A stretch of DNA of 36,180 bases. Origin: Muribaculaceae bacterium. Its GTDB lineage: Bacteria > Bacteroidota > Bacteroidia > Bacteroidales > Muribaculaceae. The notes beneath the pieces are model-generated. The model ran no database searches. It worked only from the letters and a program-made list of their open reading frames with translations, and was not told the DNA's origin. Location of the stretch: NCBI GenBank assembly GCA_009775125.1, contig VSPD01000027.1, positions 1 through 36,180 of the forward strand, given 5' to 3'. Of the stretch, positions 1 through 7,651 are shown in pieces. Position 1 is the stretch's first letter, and the number at the start of each line of letters is the position of its first letter. Made by a program: the position numbers and the translations under genes.

Positions 1-584
1 TGAAAGGCCGCCCAATACTCTATGTCTTTTGCTTGGTTGAAAATCATAAAGTTCTTATCCCGAACTCGCGTTATTAATGCGAATAATATTGGAATGATTA
101 ATGCAGCAACAAGATAAGGCTTCATTTCTTCCCATGCTCCTTGTGCTGCGACTTTCGCTGTTTCATTTAATTTTTTCAAAAATTCGGCAACCAATTCTTT
201 AGCAAAAGAATGTGCTGAATCCATATCCTCTCTGACTTTATCATTCGAGAATTTGTATTCCTGGCGAGAATTGTAATGCCGTTGCTTGGTGTTATGCTCT
301 TGTTTGGCATCATCACATCTATGAACAAATTCTGTTGTCGTTTGAGGATGACTTTGTTGCTTAAATTTTACATAAAGCAAATACTCTTGGTCATAACGAC
401 GTTTTTTTTCGTTGTCCTTAAGTATATAATATGCCTCATTGATTCCTATCATTATCTCAGATGTATCAATTCCAACATTCCTGTCGGGGTGCCATTTTAA
501 AGAGAGCTTACGATAGGCTCTCTTTATCTCATCAGCATTGGATGGATATGAAATTTCCAATATTTGGTAGTAATCTACAAACAT
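1..584 (-). CDS. Membrane-anchored J-domain (DnaJ-like) protein, C-terminus cut by window edge
   Basis: Read on the minus strand from ATG at 584; the frame stays open to base 1, so the gene is partial (at least 194 codons). The start reads MFVDYYQILEI, followed by a J-domain over about residues 1-70 with the HPD signature in WHPDRN and the typical helix IV end (KKRRYDQEY). J-domains stimulate the ATPase of Hsp70 (DnaK). No Gly/Phe or zinc-finger region follows, so this is not a canonical DnaJ; instead there is a charged, Gln/His-rich linker and one hydrophobic segment at about residues 162-178 (YLVAALIIPILFALI), consistent with membrane attachment. The ATG lies 3 nt after the stop of the upstream two-helix protein, so the two are probably co-transcribed. 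The client and function of this co-chaperone are unknown. It is more AT-rich than most of the window. Confidence 0.85.
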   Translation of the reverse strand, partial: MFVDYYQILEISYPSNADEIKRAYRKLSLKWHPDRNVGIDTSEIMIGINEAYYILKDNEKKRRYDQEYLLYVKFKQQSHPQTTTEFVHRCDDAKQEHNTKQRHYNSRQEYKFSNDKVREDMDSAHSFAKELVAEFLKKLNETAKVAAQGAWEEMKPYLVAALIIPILFALITRVRDKNFMIFNQAKDIEYWAAF

Positions 585-587
585 GGA

Positions 588-806
588 CTATTTCTGAAGG
601 GCAGAGGAATCTGTATCGTTATTATTTCCCGTCGGCTTGGATTTCCAGATGGCACGAATAGCGCCAATCAATCCGGCAAAGACGATTAGCCCAAAAATGC
701 CGGGAGTCCTTCCAGCGTTAGAACTTGCTACGGAAATAGCACCGAAGATTACAATAAACAAGAATAATACCAAAGCCGTAACCAGATATTTTGCGGTTTT
801 GCTCAT
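588..806 (-). CDS. Small two-helix membrane protein of unknown function
   Basis: A 72-aa protein starting MSKTAKYLVTALVLF. It has two hydrophobic segments (about residues 7-29 and 36-53) joined by a short SSNAGRTPG turn, and a polar Asn/Asp-rich tail. No family is recognised. It ends 3 nt before the start of the J-domain gene, which suggests an operon and possibly a joint role at the inner membrane, but that link is inference from position only. No convincing promoter was seen in the 50 nt between it and the terminator at 857-884. Confidence 0.6.
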   Translation of the reverse strand: MSKTAKYLVTALVLFLFIVIFGAISVASSNAGRTPGIFGLIVFAGLIGAIRAIWKSKPTGNNNDTDSSALQK

Positions 807-856
807 ATGTTTATCAAAACTCTAATGCAGTCCAACTCAGAGTAGTTAATTAAATA

Positions 857-884
857 AAGAGGCGTGGGCTGCTATGCCACGCCT
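857..884 (-). terminator. Intrinsic terminator of the structured RNA
   Basis: An 8-bp GC-rich stem, AGGCGTGG at 877-884 pairing with CCACGCCT at 860-867, 9-nt loop, followed on the minus strand by CTTTATTT. It sits 51 nt upstream of the ATG at 806, so it would separate the RNA from the downstream genes. Confidence 0.6.
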
Positions 885-1070
885 TTATGTGAAGGTGGTC
901 GGATTACCTTATGCGAAGTGGTGGGATAAACAGCTCCACGCCATATGACGTGGAGACAGTTCTGCCATCTCTTGCGCATTGTGATAAGTTTCCGACGCTT
1001 TTCACATACAAGCAGAGGACATAACGTCTCTTGTTAATTTAAAATGTCTATATCAGTCGTCAAGGACTGA
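857..1070 (-). ncRNA. Structured noncoding RNA (family not assigned; possibly 6S-like or a leader RNA)
   Basis: On the minus strand a consensus promoter (1076-1107) is followed by a region with no ORF but much helical potential, and then by an intrinsic terminator. Visible pairings: ATCAGTC at 1065-1071 with 1052-1058 (7 bp, 6-nt loop); a hairpin around 1011-1034; then a rod in which 1001-1007 pairs with 887-893, 991-996 with 898-903, 975-979 with 912-916, and 949-955 with 934-940 as the terminal stem. The rod is followed by a GC-rich stem (877-884 with 860-867) and a T-rich tail. A rod with internal loops is reminiscent of 6S RNA, but in 6S the two RNA ends pair and here hairpins precede the rod, so I do not assign a family. 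Alternatively it is a terminated leader of the two genes downstream. Confidence 0.55.
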
Positions 1071-1075
1071 TTGTG

Positions 1076-1107
1076 CAAATTTAGTTATTATTAAATACCT
1101 TTCCAAA
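1076..1107 (-). promoter_or_regulatory. Bacteroidetes-type promoter of the structured RNA
   Basis: On the minus strand TTTG (1104-1107) is followed after 20 nt by TAAATTTG (1076-1083). This matches the Bacteroidetes -33 TTTG and -7 TAnnTTTG consensus exactly. The predicted transcript start is a few nt downstream, at about 1070, next to the first hairpin. Confidence 0.7.
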
Positions 1108-1223
1108 TTTTTGGCAAAAATTATTATTTAAAGTATCTCTTATGTAAGAATTTCAAATCCTTTTTATTGGTGTCCGGTAAAAATTGCCAGGCCCTTATCC
1201 GCAAGCTAATATTCGGGTGCACG

Positions 1224-1377
1224 AAGCGGCAGAGCCGCTTAATATGGTAGGCATGGGCGAAAGCCCATGTTATGAAGAATAGCAGATATTCGACTGCGGC
1301 CGCAGTCGAACTTGTGTAAACCAAATAAACACGGGCTATTGCCCGTGCCTACCGTATTCGACCGCAACTGCGGTCTG
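1224..1377. repeat. Cluster of palindromic intergenic repeats
   Basis: Within the gene-free stretch 1084-1535 there are several palindromes: AAGCGGC-aga-GCCGCTT (1224-1240), a perfect 22-bp palindrome (1289-1310, centre GCGGCCGC), and an arm at 1242-1258 whose imperfect inverse lies at 1341-1357 (GGTAGGCATGGGC against GCCCGTGCCTACC). The outer arms each contain a small hairpin. This resembles REP/BIME-type intergenic repeats. No protein-coding signal was seen here; 1381-1535 shows nothing recognisable. Confidence 0.55.
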
Positions 1378-1535
1378 CATTTTCTTTTCAGATATACACT
1401 TAATCTCGGATTGCCACGATAGTCGAGTTTTATTTGTAATCAGCAGATACAACTCCTGAAATATAACGCTTAGCGATGTATAAAAGCCATTATAATAGCC
1501 GGTTAAATACTTTTAACGGACATCAATAATTCCTA

Positions 1536-2930
1536 TTATTTTTTGGGGCGGCGGGGGAGGAGGCGGTGGCCGGAGAGGAGGATGTGGAGGGTGAGGGCGC
1601 CGGCGAAGAAGATGTAGAAGGCGGTGGCAGCGCCAAGGAGGGTGAAGATGCGGCCGGTGTGGATTTCGAGGGCGAGCTGGTAGAGCGACATGGGGCCGTG
1701 GACGACTGTGGCGGGCATGGGCGGCACGTCGGGGGATTCGGCTCCCGTATAGTATTGGACGGGGCCGCGGAACCATCCGGCCACGGGGGCCAGGCCGAAG
1801 GGCGCGCCTACGCGGTCGGGAGCCGGTTCGCCGGTGTAGTAGTCGGTGACTGCGCCTGTGTCGCGGTTCCAGCGGTAGAGCCCGGAGAATGAGCCTATTA
1901 TCCAGTCGCCGGTGGCGTTGTCGCGTTCAAAGGCGTTGATGCCCATCACCGATACGGGTGGCTGTTCAGCGGTTCGTTCCATTCCGGACAGGTCGGATGA
2001 CAGGGTGTAGAAGCCGTCGGAGGTGGATACAAGCCAATGGCCGCGCGCTGTGTCGAAGCGCACGGCGCGCAGGGCGTCGTGCCAGGTGTTGTGGGCGGGC
2101 TGGTCGATTTTGAGTTGGGCTATGGCGATGAGCAGCGGCGGACGCAGCATCATGCCGCTGACGACAAGGAACATGAGCACGAACACGCTCCAAAGGCCGA
2201 GTCGGCGATGCCACGCCGATGATACGCGCACGGCGGTACGGGCACGTCGGCGCAGCGGAATGATATAGCCTGTGATGCACAGCGCGATCAAGGCCACGCC
2301 GAGGATGTCGACAAGGATTTTGCCGGGCAGTCCGAGCGCCTCGCCGGAATGGATATGGAAAATCGAGCGGAAAAGGCTGCGTTGCGGCCGCACGGCAGGG
2401 TCGGGGAGTTGGGCTTTCTCCCAGGCGGAACCGCCGACCGACAGGTATGCCTCGGAGCGTGTGAGCAGCAGAAGCGAGTCGCCGTTGACGGCAAGGTCGG
2501 TTATTTGTTCTGTAACGGTAATCGGCTCCGGTTGCCAGCATCCCTTGCTGTCGAGGCGATAGAGGCCGAAGCGAGCCGCGGCATAAAGCGCAGAGTCTGC
2601 CGATATTACGACCCGGCGGATGTTGCGGAAATCGACGCCTTCGGGGAATCCGGCGTTGAAGTCGACGGCATCGTCGCCAATGATGCGGAAAATGCCGGCA
2701 TTGCCGTAGATAAGCGTGGATGAGTCGGGCAGGCCGATGGCGCCGCGCACAAGTCCGTTGTTGTAGTTGTCGTAACGATAGTCTGTCGGCAGCCATGCCC
2801 GCGATATGTCGGTCGACGCCCACTGGCGGCGATGGTTGAGCACTATTCCGCTGATACAGAACAGTATGACAAACGGCCCGAGCAGCAACCCGAGCCATTT
2901 GTGATGCTTATGCCATGTCTTAGGCTTCAA
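1536..2930 (-). CDS. PepSY-associated transmembrane protein (heme/iron uptake operon)
   Basis: 464 aa, last gene of the heme operon. The N-terminus (KTWHKHHKWLGLLLGPFVIL) has the His-rich start and first transmembrane helix typical of PepSY-associated membrane proteins, with further helices at about residues 200-225 and 240-265 and a C-terminal helix at about 430-455. Between the helices lie extracytoplasmic beta-rich segments with repeated short motifs (FGLYRLD, DGFYTL, SGLYRWNRD) that look like propeller-type strands. Members of this family are often found beside siderophore or heme TonB receptors and some act as inner-membrane reductases of the imported ferric compound; that role here is inference. 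It overlaps the upstream gene by 11 nt, so translation is probably coupled. Confidence 0.8.
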   Translation of the reverse strand: MKPKTWHKHHKWLGLLLGPFVILFCISGIVLNHRRQWASTDISRAWLPTDYRYDNYNNGLVRGAIGLPDSSTLIYGNAGIFRIIGDDAVDFNAGFPEGVDFRNIRRVVISADSALYAAARFGLYRLDSKGCWQPEPITVTEQITDLAVNGDSLLLLTRSEAYLSVGGSAWEKAQLPDPAVRPQRSLFRSIFHIHSGEALGLPGKILVDILGVALIALCITGYIIPLRRRARTAVRVSSAWHRRLGLWSVFVLMFLVVSGMMLRPPLLIAIAQLKIDQPAHNTWHDALRAVRFDTARGHWLVSTSDGFYTLSSDLSGMERTAEQPPVSVMGINAFERDNATGDWIIGSFSGLYRWNRDTGAVTDYYTGEPAPDRVGAPFGLAPVAGWFRGPVQYYTGAESPDVPPMPATVVHGPMSLYQLALEIHTGRIFTLLGAATAFYIFFAGALTLHILLSGHRLLPRRPKK

Positions 2931-3783
2931 CTTGGAGGTTTCGCTTCTTGTTGTTTTTGACGATGATAAAGGCCGTGACTGCGATAAACACGCCGAGAAT
3001 GGTGAACATCTCGGTCTGATGCTCGAGCGGAGCCACCCATATTTCGGTGAGGATGTCGTTGCGTCCGAGAATCTCGACAGGAGTCCAGAGGGTTATTACC
3101 GTGGCGATGGCCATGCGTATGTTGGCTCCCCACGACTTGATGCGCGTCTGCTTGCGGAAGATGAACAGCGAGCCTATGAAGCAGCCTGCGCCTATGGCAA
3201 GAGTGACGGGGTGGGAGTCGCCGAGGAAATTGTCGTCGTAGCAGAACATAAGCAGCAGATACGATGTCCAGAGAATCATCATCAGCTCCATGAACGTGAT
3301 TATCGACACGTGGCGCGTCATGGGTCGGGCGGCAATTTCGGCCTTGCGGCGGCCGAAGATGCGGCGTTGAATCCAGTTCATGAAATTGCAGCCGTTGGCC
3401 GTGGAGAAAAGGTAGAGGAGCATCACCATGGCCCAAAGGCCGAAAGTGGCCGGGAGGATGAGGTATTCGGGTTTTGTCACTATTTCGCCGGTCGCGGGGT
3501 CGAGTTGCGGCATTGTGCCGTAGCGAGTGGCGTAATATTGAAGGAGAAACTCAAACCAGCCGGTCCAGAACAGCAGTCCTCCGAAAAGGCCGAAAAGGGT
3601 CTGTCGAGTGTCGCCTTTTGCAAACACGCCGGCAATAACGATGAGCATGCCGGCCACGCCCATGCCGAAGGCCGCATAGTGCAGGGCGACGGGCGATAGC
3701 GTGTGCTCCATCAGTATCATCAGCGCATGGCCCAGCGGCATGAGCAAGAGCACCATCAAAAAAGAAAGTATTGCTTTTATCAT
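2920..3783 (-). CDS. Polytopic inner-membrane protein of the heme operon, function unknown
   Basis: 287 aa from ATG at 3783 (MIKAILSFLMVLLL). The same frame is open further upstream to 3876, but that part is only translation of the GGGAGTTG-type spacer repeat and is rejected as coding. The protein has about seven hydrophobic helices with short loops, and a longer polar loop containing the basic stretch RRIFGRRK. No catalytic motif or named family is recognised. The position between the TonB receptor and the PepSY protein, with an 11-nt overlap to the latter, suggests a role in moving or reducing heme or iron at the inner membrane. Confidence 0.75.
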   Translation of the reverse strand: MIKAILSFLMVLLLMPLGHALMILMEHTLSPVALHYAAFGMGVAGMLIVIAGVFAKGDTRQTLFGLFGGLLFWTGWFEFLLQYYATRYGTMPQLDPATGEIVTKPEYLILPATFGLWAMVMLLYLFSTANGCNFMNWIQRRIFGRRKAEIAARPMTRHVSIITFMELMMILWTSYLLLMFCYDDNFLGDSHPVTLAIGAGCFIGSLFIFRKQTRIKSWGANIRMAIATVITLWTPVEILGRNDILTEIWVAPLEHQTEMFTILGVFIAVTAFIIVKNNKKRNLQVEA

Positions 3784-3860
3784 GGGAGTTGGGGAGTTGG
3801 AAAGTTGGGGAGTTTGGGAGTTGGGAGTTGGGAAGTTTAGGAGTTGGGGAGTAGGGAAGA
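3784..3860. repeat. Degenerate GGGAGTTG tandem repeat in operon spacer
   Basis: The 99-nt spacer between the TonB receptor gene and the downstream membrane-protein gene is made largely of imperfect 7-9-nt units of the type GGGAGTTGG / GGAAGTT / GGGGAGT. It ends directly at the start codon of the downstream gene (3783). Confidence 0.7.
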
Positions 3861-3882
3861 ATTGTGCATCGTGCATCGTGCA

Positions 3883-5832
3883 TTATTTCACAAGTTCGTG
3901 AAGCGAGAGGTTGAGACCGACCATCAGGTTGGCGCCGAGGGTCACGGGCGCGTTGTAGGAATACACTTTCGGTGCATAATTGAAGATATTATCCACGGCT
4001 ATGTTGAGATGGATGCCGCGGTATATATTCTGCGTGAGCTGTATTTTCCAAAGGGTGTAGGCCGGATTGGTGATACAGCGCGGCTCGAAAGGCTCGTACA
4101 TATACATCGACTGATACGACACCGAGGAATAGACGCGACCCGACAGCACAATGTCGGTGGAGTAATTGTCGGCCCAGTCGTGAGCCCAGCCCAGGCGCAC
4201 GTTCAGCGAGTGTGGACGCGCCGGGCAGTATTGTGTCACAGATGCGCCTTCGGTTTCTTCCCGGGTGTAGGCATACGACAGGCGAGCCGAGATGCCGCAG
4301 TCGTATCGGGCCTGTATGGCGGCCTCGGCAGTGGCCACTTTCAAGTTCTTTACATTTATATAATTGATAAACGGCCCCGTCTCGCCGTAAAGGATTCCCG
4401 AGGTGGAAATCTTGTCGTCGACGAAATTATATCCGCCCCCGAGCGTGAAATTATAGTTGCGCCAGGTGTATTCGGCCGAGAGGTTGAAATTGTGCGATGT
4501 CTCGGATTTGAGGTCGGGATTGCCGTGTATGTCGAAGATGCCCGCCATGTCGAAATCCATATATTTTTCTTTAAGCGTGGGGGCGCGGAAGCCGCCGGCA
4601 TATCCGGCGCGTAGAGTCAGATGATTGTGACGGTAGCGGGCCGAGAGTTTGCCGGTGACACGCGAGATGTCGCCGTCGGAGAAATAGTCGTAGCGCAGGG
4701 CGCCCACCATTTCCCATGCTTTGGAGATGTTCCAGTCGTATTGGGCGAAGATGTCGGCTGAAACCTGAGTCTTTGCCGCGGAGTGGAATTGGTATGTGTC
4801 GAGATAGTCGCGCATGAAGTCGCCGCCCACGGTGAGGATGTCGGATTGTCGGAGCGTGCGGTTGTAGAGTGTGCGCACAGAGTGCTGGAGGTTGCGGTAG
4901 TCGCGTATGTCCTTGCCCGTGGCCACGATGAAATCCGATTTGTCGTATTGGTCGAAGGTATACGACAGTTCGAGCTTGTCGGCCGGCGAAATCTGCCACT
5001 CTCCGCGCAGTCCCCCCGAGAAGTCGCGGTAGCGGTCGGGAGTGTCGACATTATAATATCTCTCCTTAAAGAAATATCCGGCGCGGGCCGAGAGTGTGAG
5101 CCCGTCGAGCGGACGCCACGAAAACTTGTCGGAGACGTTCCATGTGCGGTTGCCGTGGACGGTGCGGAAGTCACATTCGTCCGACGGGTCGAGACATACC
5201 GAGTAGGTGGAGATGCGCTGATGCGACACCGAAAGGATATTGTCGACCCTGCGGTGGCTCAGCGACAGTGTGCCTCCGTAGCGCCATTCGTGGTGGTCGG
5301 CGCCCCGCACGTTCAGGTCGAGCGCCCAGGGACGGTCGGCTTTTTTGGTTATAATGTTGATTACGCCTCCGGCCGCGCTCGAGCCGTATAGAGCCGAAGA
5401 CGCGCCTTTTATCACCTCGATGCGCGCCACCTGCTCCATGTTCAGGCGCGAGAAGTCGACATTGTCCATGGTCTCGCCGGCGAGGCGTTCGCCGTCGACG
5501 AGCACAAGCACCGACTGCCCCGAGAATCCCGACACGTTCATGTTCACCTGCTGATTCATGGCATACGAGAACTCGACTCCGGGCAGCTCCGATTGCAGCA
5601 AGTCGAGGATTGTCGAGGCATCGGAGGTGCGTATGTCGGCGGCGGTGATCAGTCGTGTCTGCACGGGAGTGTCTTTGAGCAGCTTCGGCGTGCGCGTGCC
5701 CGTCACGACAATTTCGTTGAGACTGAGGGCGCGTTCGAGCGAGTCGATGTCGATTGGCGGTTGCGACGCAGGCTGAGCCGCCCGGGCCGACAGGAATGTT
5801 GCCGGGAGTAATATCAGGATTAGTTTTTTCAT
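3883..5832 (-). CDS. hmuR: TonB-dependent outer-membrane heme receptor, HmuR-like
   Basis: 649 aa. A signal peptide (MKKLILILLPATFLSARA) is followed by a plug domain (about residues 38-160: EIVVTGTRTPK, the VLVLVDGERL segment, and RIEVIKGASSALYGSSAAGGVINI) and a 22-strand type barrel ending in an aromatic-poor LSLHELVK. Two boxes mark heme receptors: FRAP at 415-418 and NPDL at 438-441, with a histidine at 436 between them, as in Porphyromonas HmuR. It would move heme across the outer membrane using TonB/ExbBD energy. The HmuY-like gene is immediately upstream (48 nt), supporting the assignment. It lacks the N-terminal carboxypeptidase-like domain of SusC-type receptors. The gene symbol is by family resemblance only. 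Confidence 0.88.
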   Translation of the reverse strand: MKKLILILLPATFLSARAAQPASQPPIDIDSLERALSLNEIVVTGTRTPKLLKDTPVQTRLITAADIRTSDASTILDLLQSELPGVEFSYAMNQQVNMNVSGFSGQSVLVLVDGERLAGETMDNVDFSRLNMEQVARIEVIKGASSALYGSSAAGGVINIITKKADRPWALDLNVRGADHHEWRYGGTLSLSHRRVDNILSVSHQRISTYSVCLDPSDECDFRTVHGNRTWNVSDKFSWRPLDGLTLSARAGYFFKERYYNVDTPDRYRDFSGGLRGEWQISPADKLELSYTFDQYDKSDFIVATGKDIRDYRNLQHSVRTLYNRTLRQSDILTVGGDFMRDYLDTYQFHSAAKTQVSADIFAQYDWNISKAWEMVGALRYDYFSDGDISRVTGKLSARYRHNHLTLRAGYAGGFRAPTLKEKYMDFDMAGIFDIHGNPDLKSETSHNFNLSAEYTWRNYNFTLGGGYNFVDDKISTSGILYGETGPFINYINVKNLKVATAEAAIQARYDCGISARLSYAYTREETEGASVTQYCPARPHSLNVRLGWAHDWADNYSTDIVLSGRVYSSVSYQSMYMYEPFEPRCITNPAYTLWKIQLTQNIYRGIHLNIAVDNIFNYAPKVYSYNAPVTLGANLMVGLNLSLHELVK

Positions 5833-5880
5833 TGACGACAGATTTGCAGTTTGTCGTTAGTCATTTGTAATTTGTAGTAC
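5833..5880. repeat. Degenerate TTTGTCGTTAGTCATTTG spacer repeat
   Basis: The spacer between the HmuY-like and HmuR-like genes consists of imperfect 7-8-nt units (TTTGCAG, TTTGTCG, TTAGTCA, TTTGTAA, TTTGTAG). It resembles the spacer upstream of mrp (18667-18705) and has no other visible function. Confidence 0.5.
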
Positions 5881-6618
5881 CTACAACGGATAAGTAATAT
5901 CGATGGTAAGGAAACCCTTTGTGCCCGTTTCCGACATATACGAGCGCATTTTCAGGGCGGCAAGCTCGCCCGACGGCAGGCGCATGATATAGACGCGTCC
6001 GGTGGCGGAATACACGGGCGGGGGAGTGGAGAAATCCATCGTGACCCAGCGTGTCAGCGCGGGATTTACTTTGGAGTTCTGATAGCCGATCTTGAAGCCC
6101 ATCATCTCGCGCAGGTCGGTTATTACCTGGTGGTCGTTCCATTCGTCGGCCTTGAAATCGAGCGAGGCTATGGCCGATTTGTCGACGTTGCCAAGGTCGG
6201 ACCACGGCGTTTCGGCCACTTCGGCCCCGTTGGTCTTCACATCGAAATGATGGATGGCGAAATCCCAATGCGCGGGCTCGGCTTGCGTGTCGGTGGGGAT
6301 ATAGTCGAGCTCGGTATATCGGTCGCCTTCCACAATTTGGTATACCAGGGCCGAGCGTCCGTCCCAGCGTCCGGTAAGCGTCGAGGGGATGGGCATGCGC
6401 TCGATTGAGCGGTCGGCGAGGTTTATATAAATCCAGTTGTCGTAGGAAGTGGCGTCAAGGCGGAGCGTAAACGTTGCGCTTTCTGTGCCGTGGAAACCTT
6501 CCTCGAAGGTAGAATCCGGCTGGGCGTCGTCGTAAATGCCGTCGAGTATGCCCGAGCACGACGAAAGGCCGGATGCCAAGGCGAAGATTGCCGCTATATG
6601 AATAAATTTACGTTTCAT
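5881..6618 (-). CDS. hmuY: HmuY family heme-binding lipoprotein
   Basis: 245 aa. The start MKRKFIHIAAIFALASGLSSC is a lipoprotein signal with the lipobox LSSC (Cys21). The mature part has the HmuY family pattern: YDNWIYINLADR near residues 60-70, followed by the conserved block WDFAIHHFDVKTNGA at about 118-132, and a C-terminal YIMRLPSG strand. HmuY proteins are surface hemophore-like lipoproteins that take heme from host proteins and hand it to HmuR. The heme ligands cannot be fixed from sequence alone; His and Met candidates are present. Its ATG overlaps the previous stop by 4 nt (ATGA), and hmuR follows. Confidence 0.88.
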   Translation of the reverse strand: MKRKFIHIAAIFALASGLSSCSGILDGIYDDAQPDSTFEEGFHGTESATFTLRLDATSYDNWIYINLADRSIERMPIPSTLTGRWDGRSALVYQIVEGDRYTELDYIPTDTQAEPAHWDFAIHHFDVKTNGAEVAETPWSDLGNVDKSAIASLDFKADEWNDHQVITDLREMMGFKIGYQNSKVNPALTRWVTMDFSTPPPVYSATGRVYIMRLPSGELAALKMRSYMSETGTKGFLTIDITYPL

Positions 6619-7109
6619 TTTGAGGAGAAAGTGGATTTTACGAGAAATGGCATCGAGCCTGGCTTATATTCCATCTCGAAAGAGATGTTTCCGTCGGCAT
6701 AGGTGCCGGAAATCGACCCGGTGGTGTGGTACTGTCCGGCCATGGTCTCGAAATCGGGACGCGAGAATGAGGCCGAGCCGTCGTCGGCGTATGAAAACGA
6801 CAGGTTTTCTATGGTCATCTCTCCGATAGAGATGTGCATGTCCACAATGTCGATGTAGAGCGAGAATTCGCCTATCACCAGGTCGGCGCGCGAGTGGGCG
6901 GAATTCAGCCAGCGTATCTCGGCGAAATCGTCGTTGTGCACCGGTGCGAACACGTCGGCAAAGGCCGGAATCCATGACACGAGCTCTCCGTCGAAACGCT
7001 CCTCGGTGGGGCGCGTGTCGGGTTCGGGCATGTGCACGTTGTCTGATGCACAGCCCGACACGACAGCCATGAGTGCTATTGCGGTATGCTTGATAACCCG
7101 GCGCATCAA
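6615..7109 (-). CDS. Calycin-like lipoprotein
   Basis: 164 aa with a lipoprotein signal (IALMAVVSGC, Cys20). The rest is all-beta in character, and the C-terminal half (about 105-160: AGQYHTTGSISGTYADG, then MEYKPGSMPF) closely parallels the calycin-like protein encoded next upstream (which has MKYGSMPFTLHMEYK). Calycin-like domains of Bacteroidetes are secreted beta-barrel proteins that may bind small hydrophobic ligands; here heme or a porphyrin is a reasonable guess from context only. It overlaps both neighbours by 4 nt (ATGA), so it is translationally coupled. Confidence 0.7.
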   Translation of the reverse strand: MMRRVIKHTAIALMAVVSGCASDNVHMPEPDTRPTEERFDGELVSWIPAFADVFAPVHNDDFAEIRWLNSAHSRADLVIGEFSLYIDIVDMHISIGEMTIENLSFSYADDGSASFSRPDFETMAGQYHTTGSISGTYADGNISFEMEYKPGSMPFLVKSTFSSK

Positions 7110-7651
7110 TTTTTATATTCCATGTGGAGGGTGAAGGGCATCGAGCCGTATTTCATGTCCTCGGAGAAAAAGAACGAGCCGTCGGCATTGACGGTTCCCG
7201 ACAGGGTCACGGTTGTAGCCTTTCCGTCGACTGTGCCTTCAAATGTGCCGGCGAGGGCGTATTTGTCGCCGTCTTTCGTCACGGCTACATTCTCGACGGT
7301 GGCGGCGGGGAGGTCGTAGAGCGTCCCCATCATGTTATACTGGCAGGAGGGCAGGGCCACCGTCACCTTGTCGTCGTCGGTGGCGGTAACCGTTACATCC
7401 ACGTTGTCGGAAACGAGCACGCCCATCTGGGCCATTTGGGGAAGTGTAACCTCGCGGGCGGCGGCATATGTTCCGGCCACGGCCTCTGCCGGAGTCTTTT
7501 CGGCGGCCGCGGGAGCGAACACCACCTCGTCGATTTCACTAATAGGGTAGGAGGCTATTACTGTGCCGCCTTTTACAATGTTTACTACCTGTGCCTGGGC
7601 GCCGAGAGCGAGCGCAATGGCTGCTGCGGCGGATATGATTGTACGTTTCAT
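7106..7651 (-). CDS. Secreted calycin-like domain protein
   Basis: 181 aa. The signal peptide (MKRTIISAAAAIALALGAQA) is followed by a short strand segment common in this family (VNIVKGGTVIASYPISEIDEVVF), an Ala-rich linker, and a calycin-like domain (about 62-181) with AVAGTYAA at its start and TLSGTVNADGSF and YGSMPFTLHMEYKN at its end. Function is probably ligand binding in the periplasm or on the surface. It overlaps the upstream and downstream genes by 4 nt each. The paralogous lipoprotein downstream suggests an old gene duplication within the operon. Confidence 0.75.
   Translation of the reverse strand: MKRTIISAAAAIALALGAQAQVVNIVKGGTVIASYPISEIDEVVFAPAAAEKTPAEAVAGTYAAAREVTLPQMAQMGVLVSDNVDVTVTATDDDKVTVALPSCQYNMMGTLYDLPAATVENVAVTKDGDKYALAGTFEGTVDGKATTVTLSGTVNADGSFFFSEDMKYGSMPFTLHMEYKN

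Noticed and set aside
857..1070. tmRNA, RNase P RNA or SRP RNA
   Set aside because: No tag ORF or tRNA-like ends, no RNase P conserved core such as GAGGAAAGTCC, and no SRP tetraloop region were found.
1124..1324. 66-codon minus-strand ORF between the structured RNA and the heme operon
   Set aside because: It is translation across palindromic repeats; no promoter or homology pattern.
1513..1892. Long open frames antisense or out of frame with the PepSY gene
   Set aside because: They arise from high GC in the real gene; amino acid composition is Arg/Pro/His-rich or Gly/Glu-rich without domain signal.
3784..3876. N-terminal extension of the polytopic heme-operon protein
   Set aside because: It translates only the degenerate spacer repeat (Ser/Pro/Asn/Thr-rich) and lacks family similarity; ATG 3783 begins a proper membrane helix.
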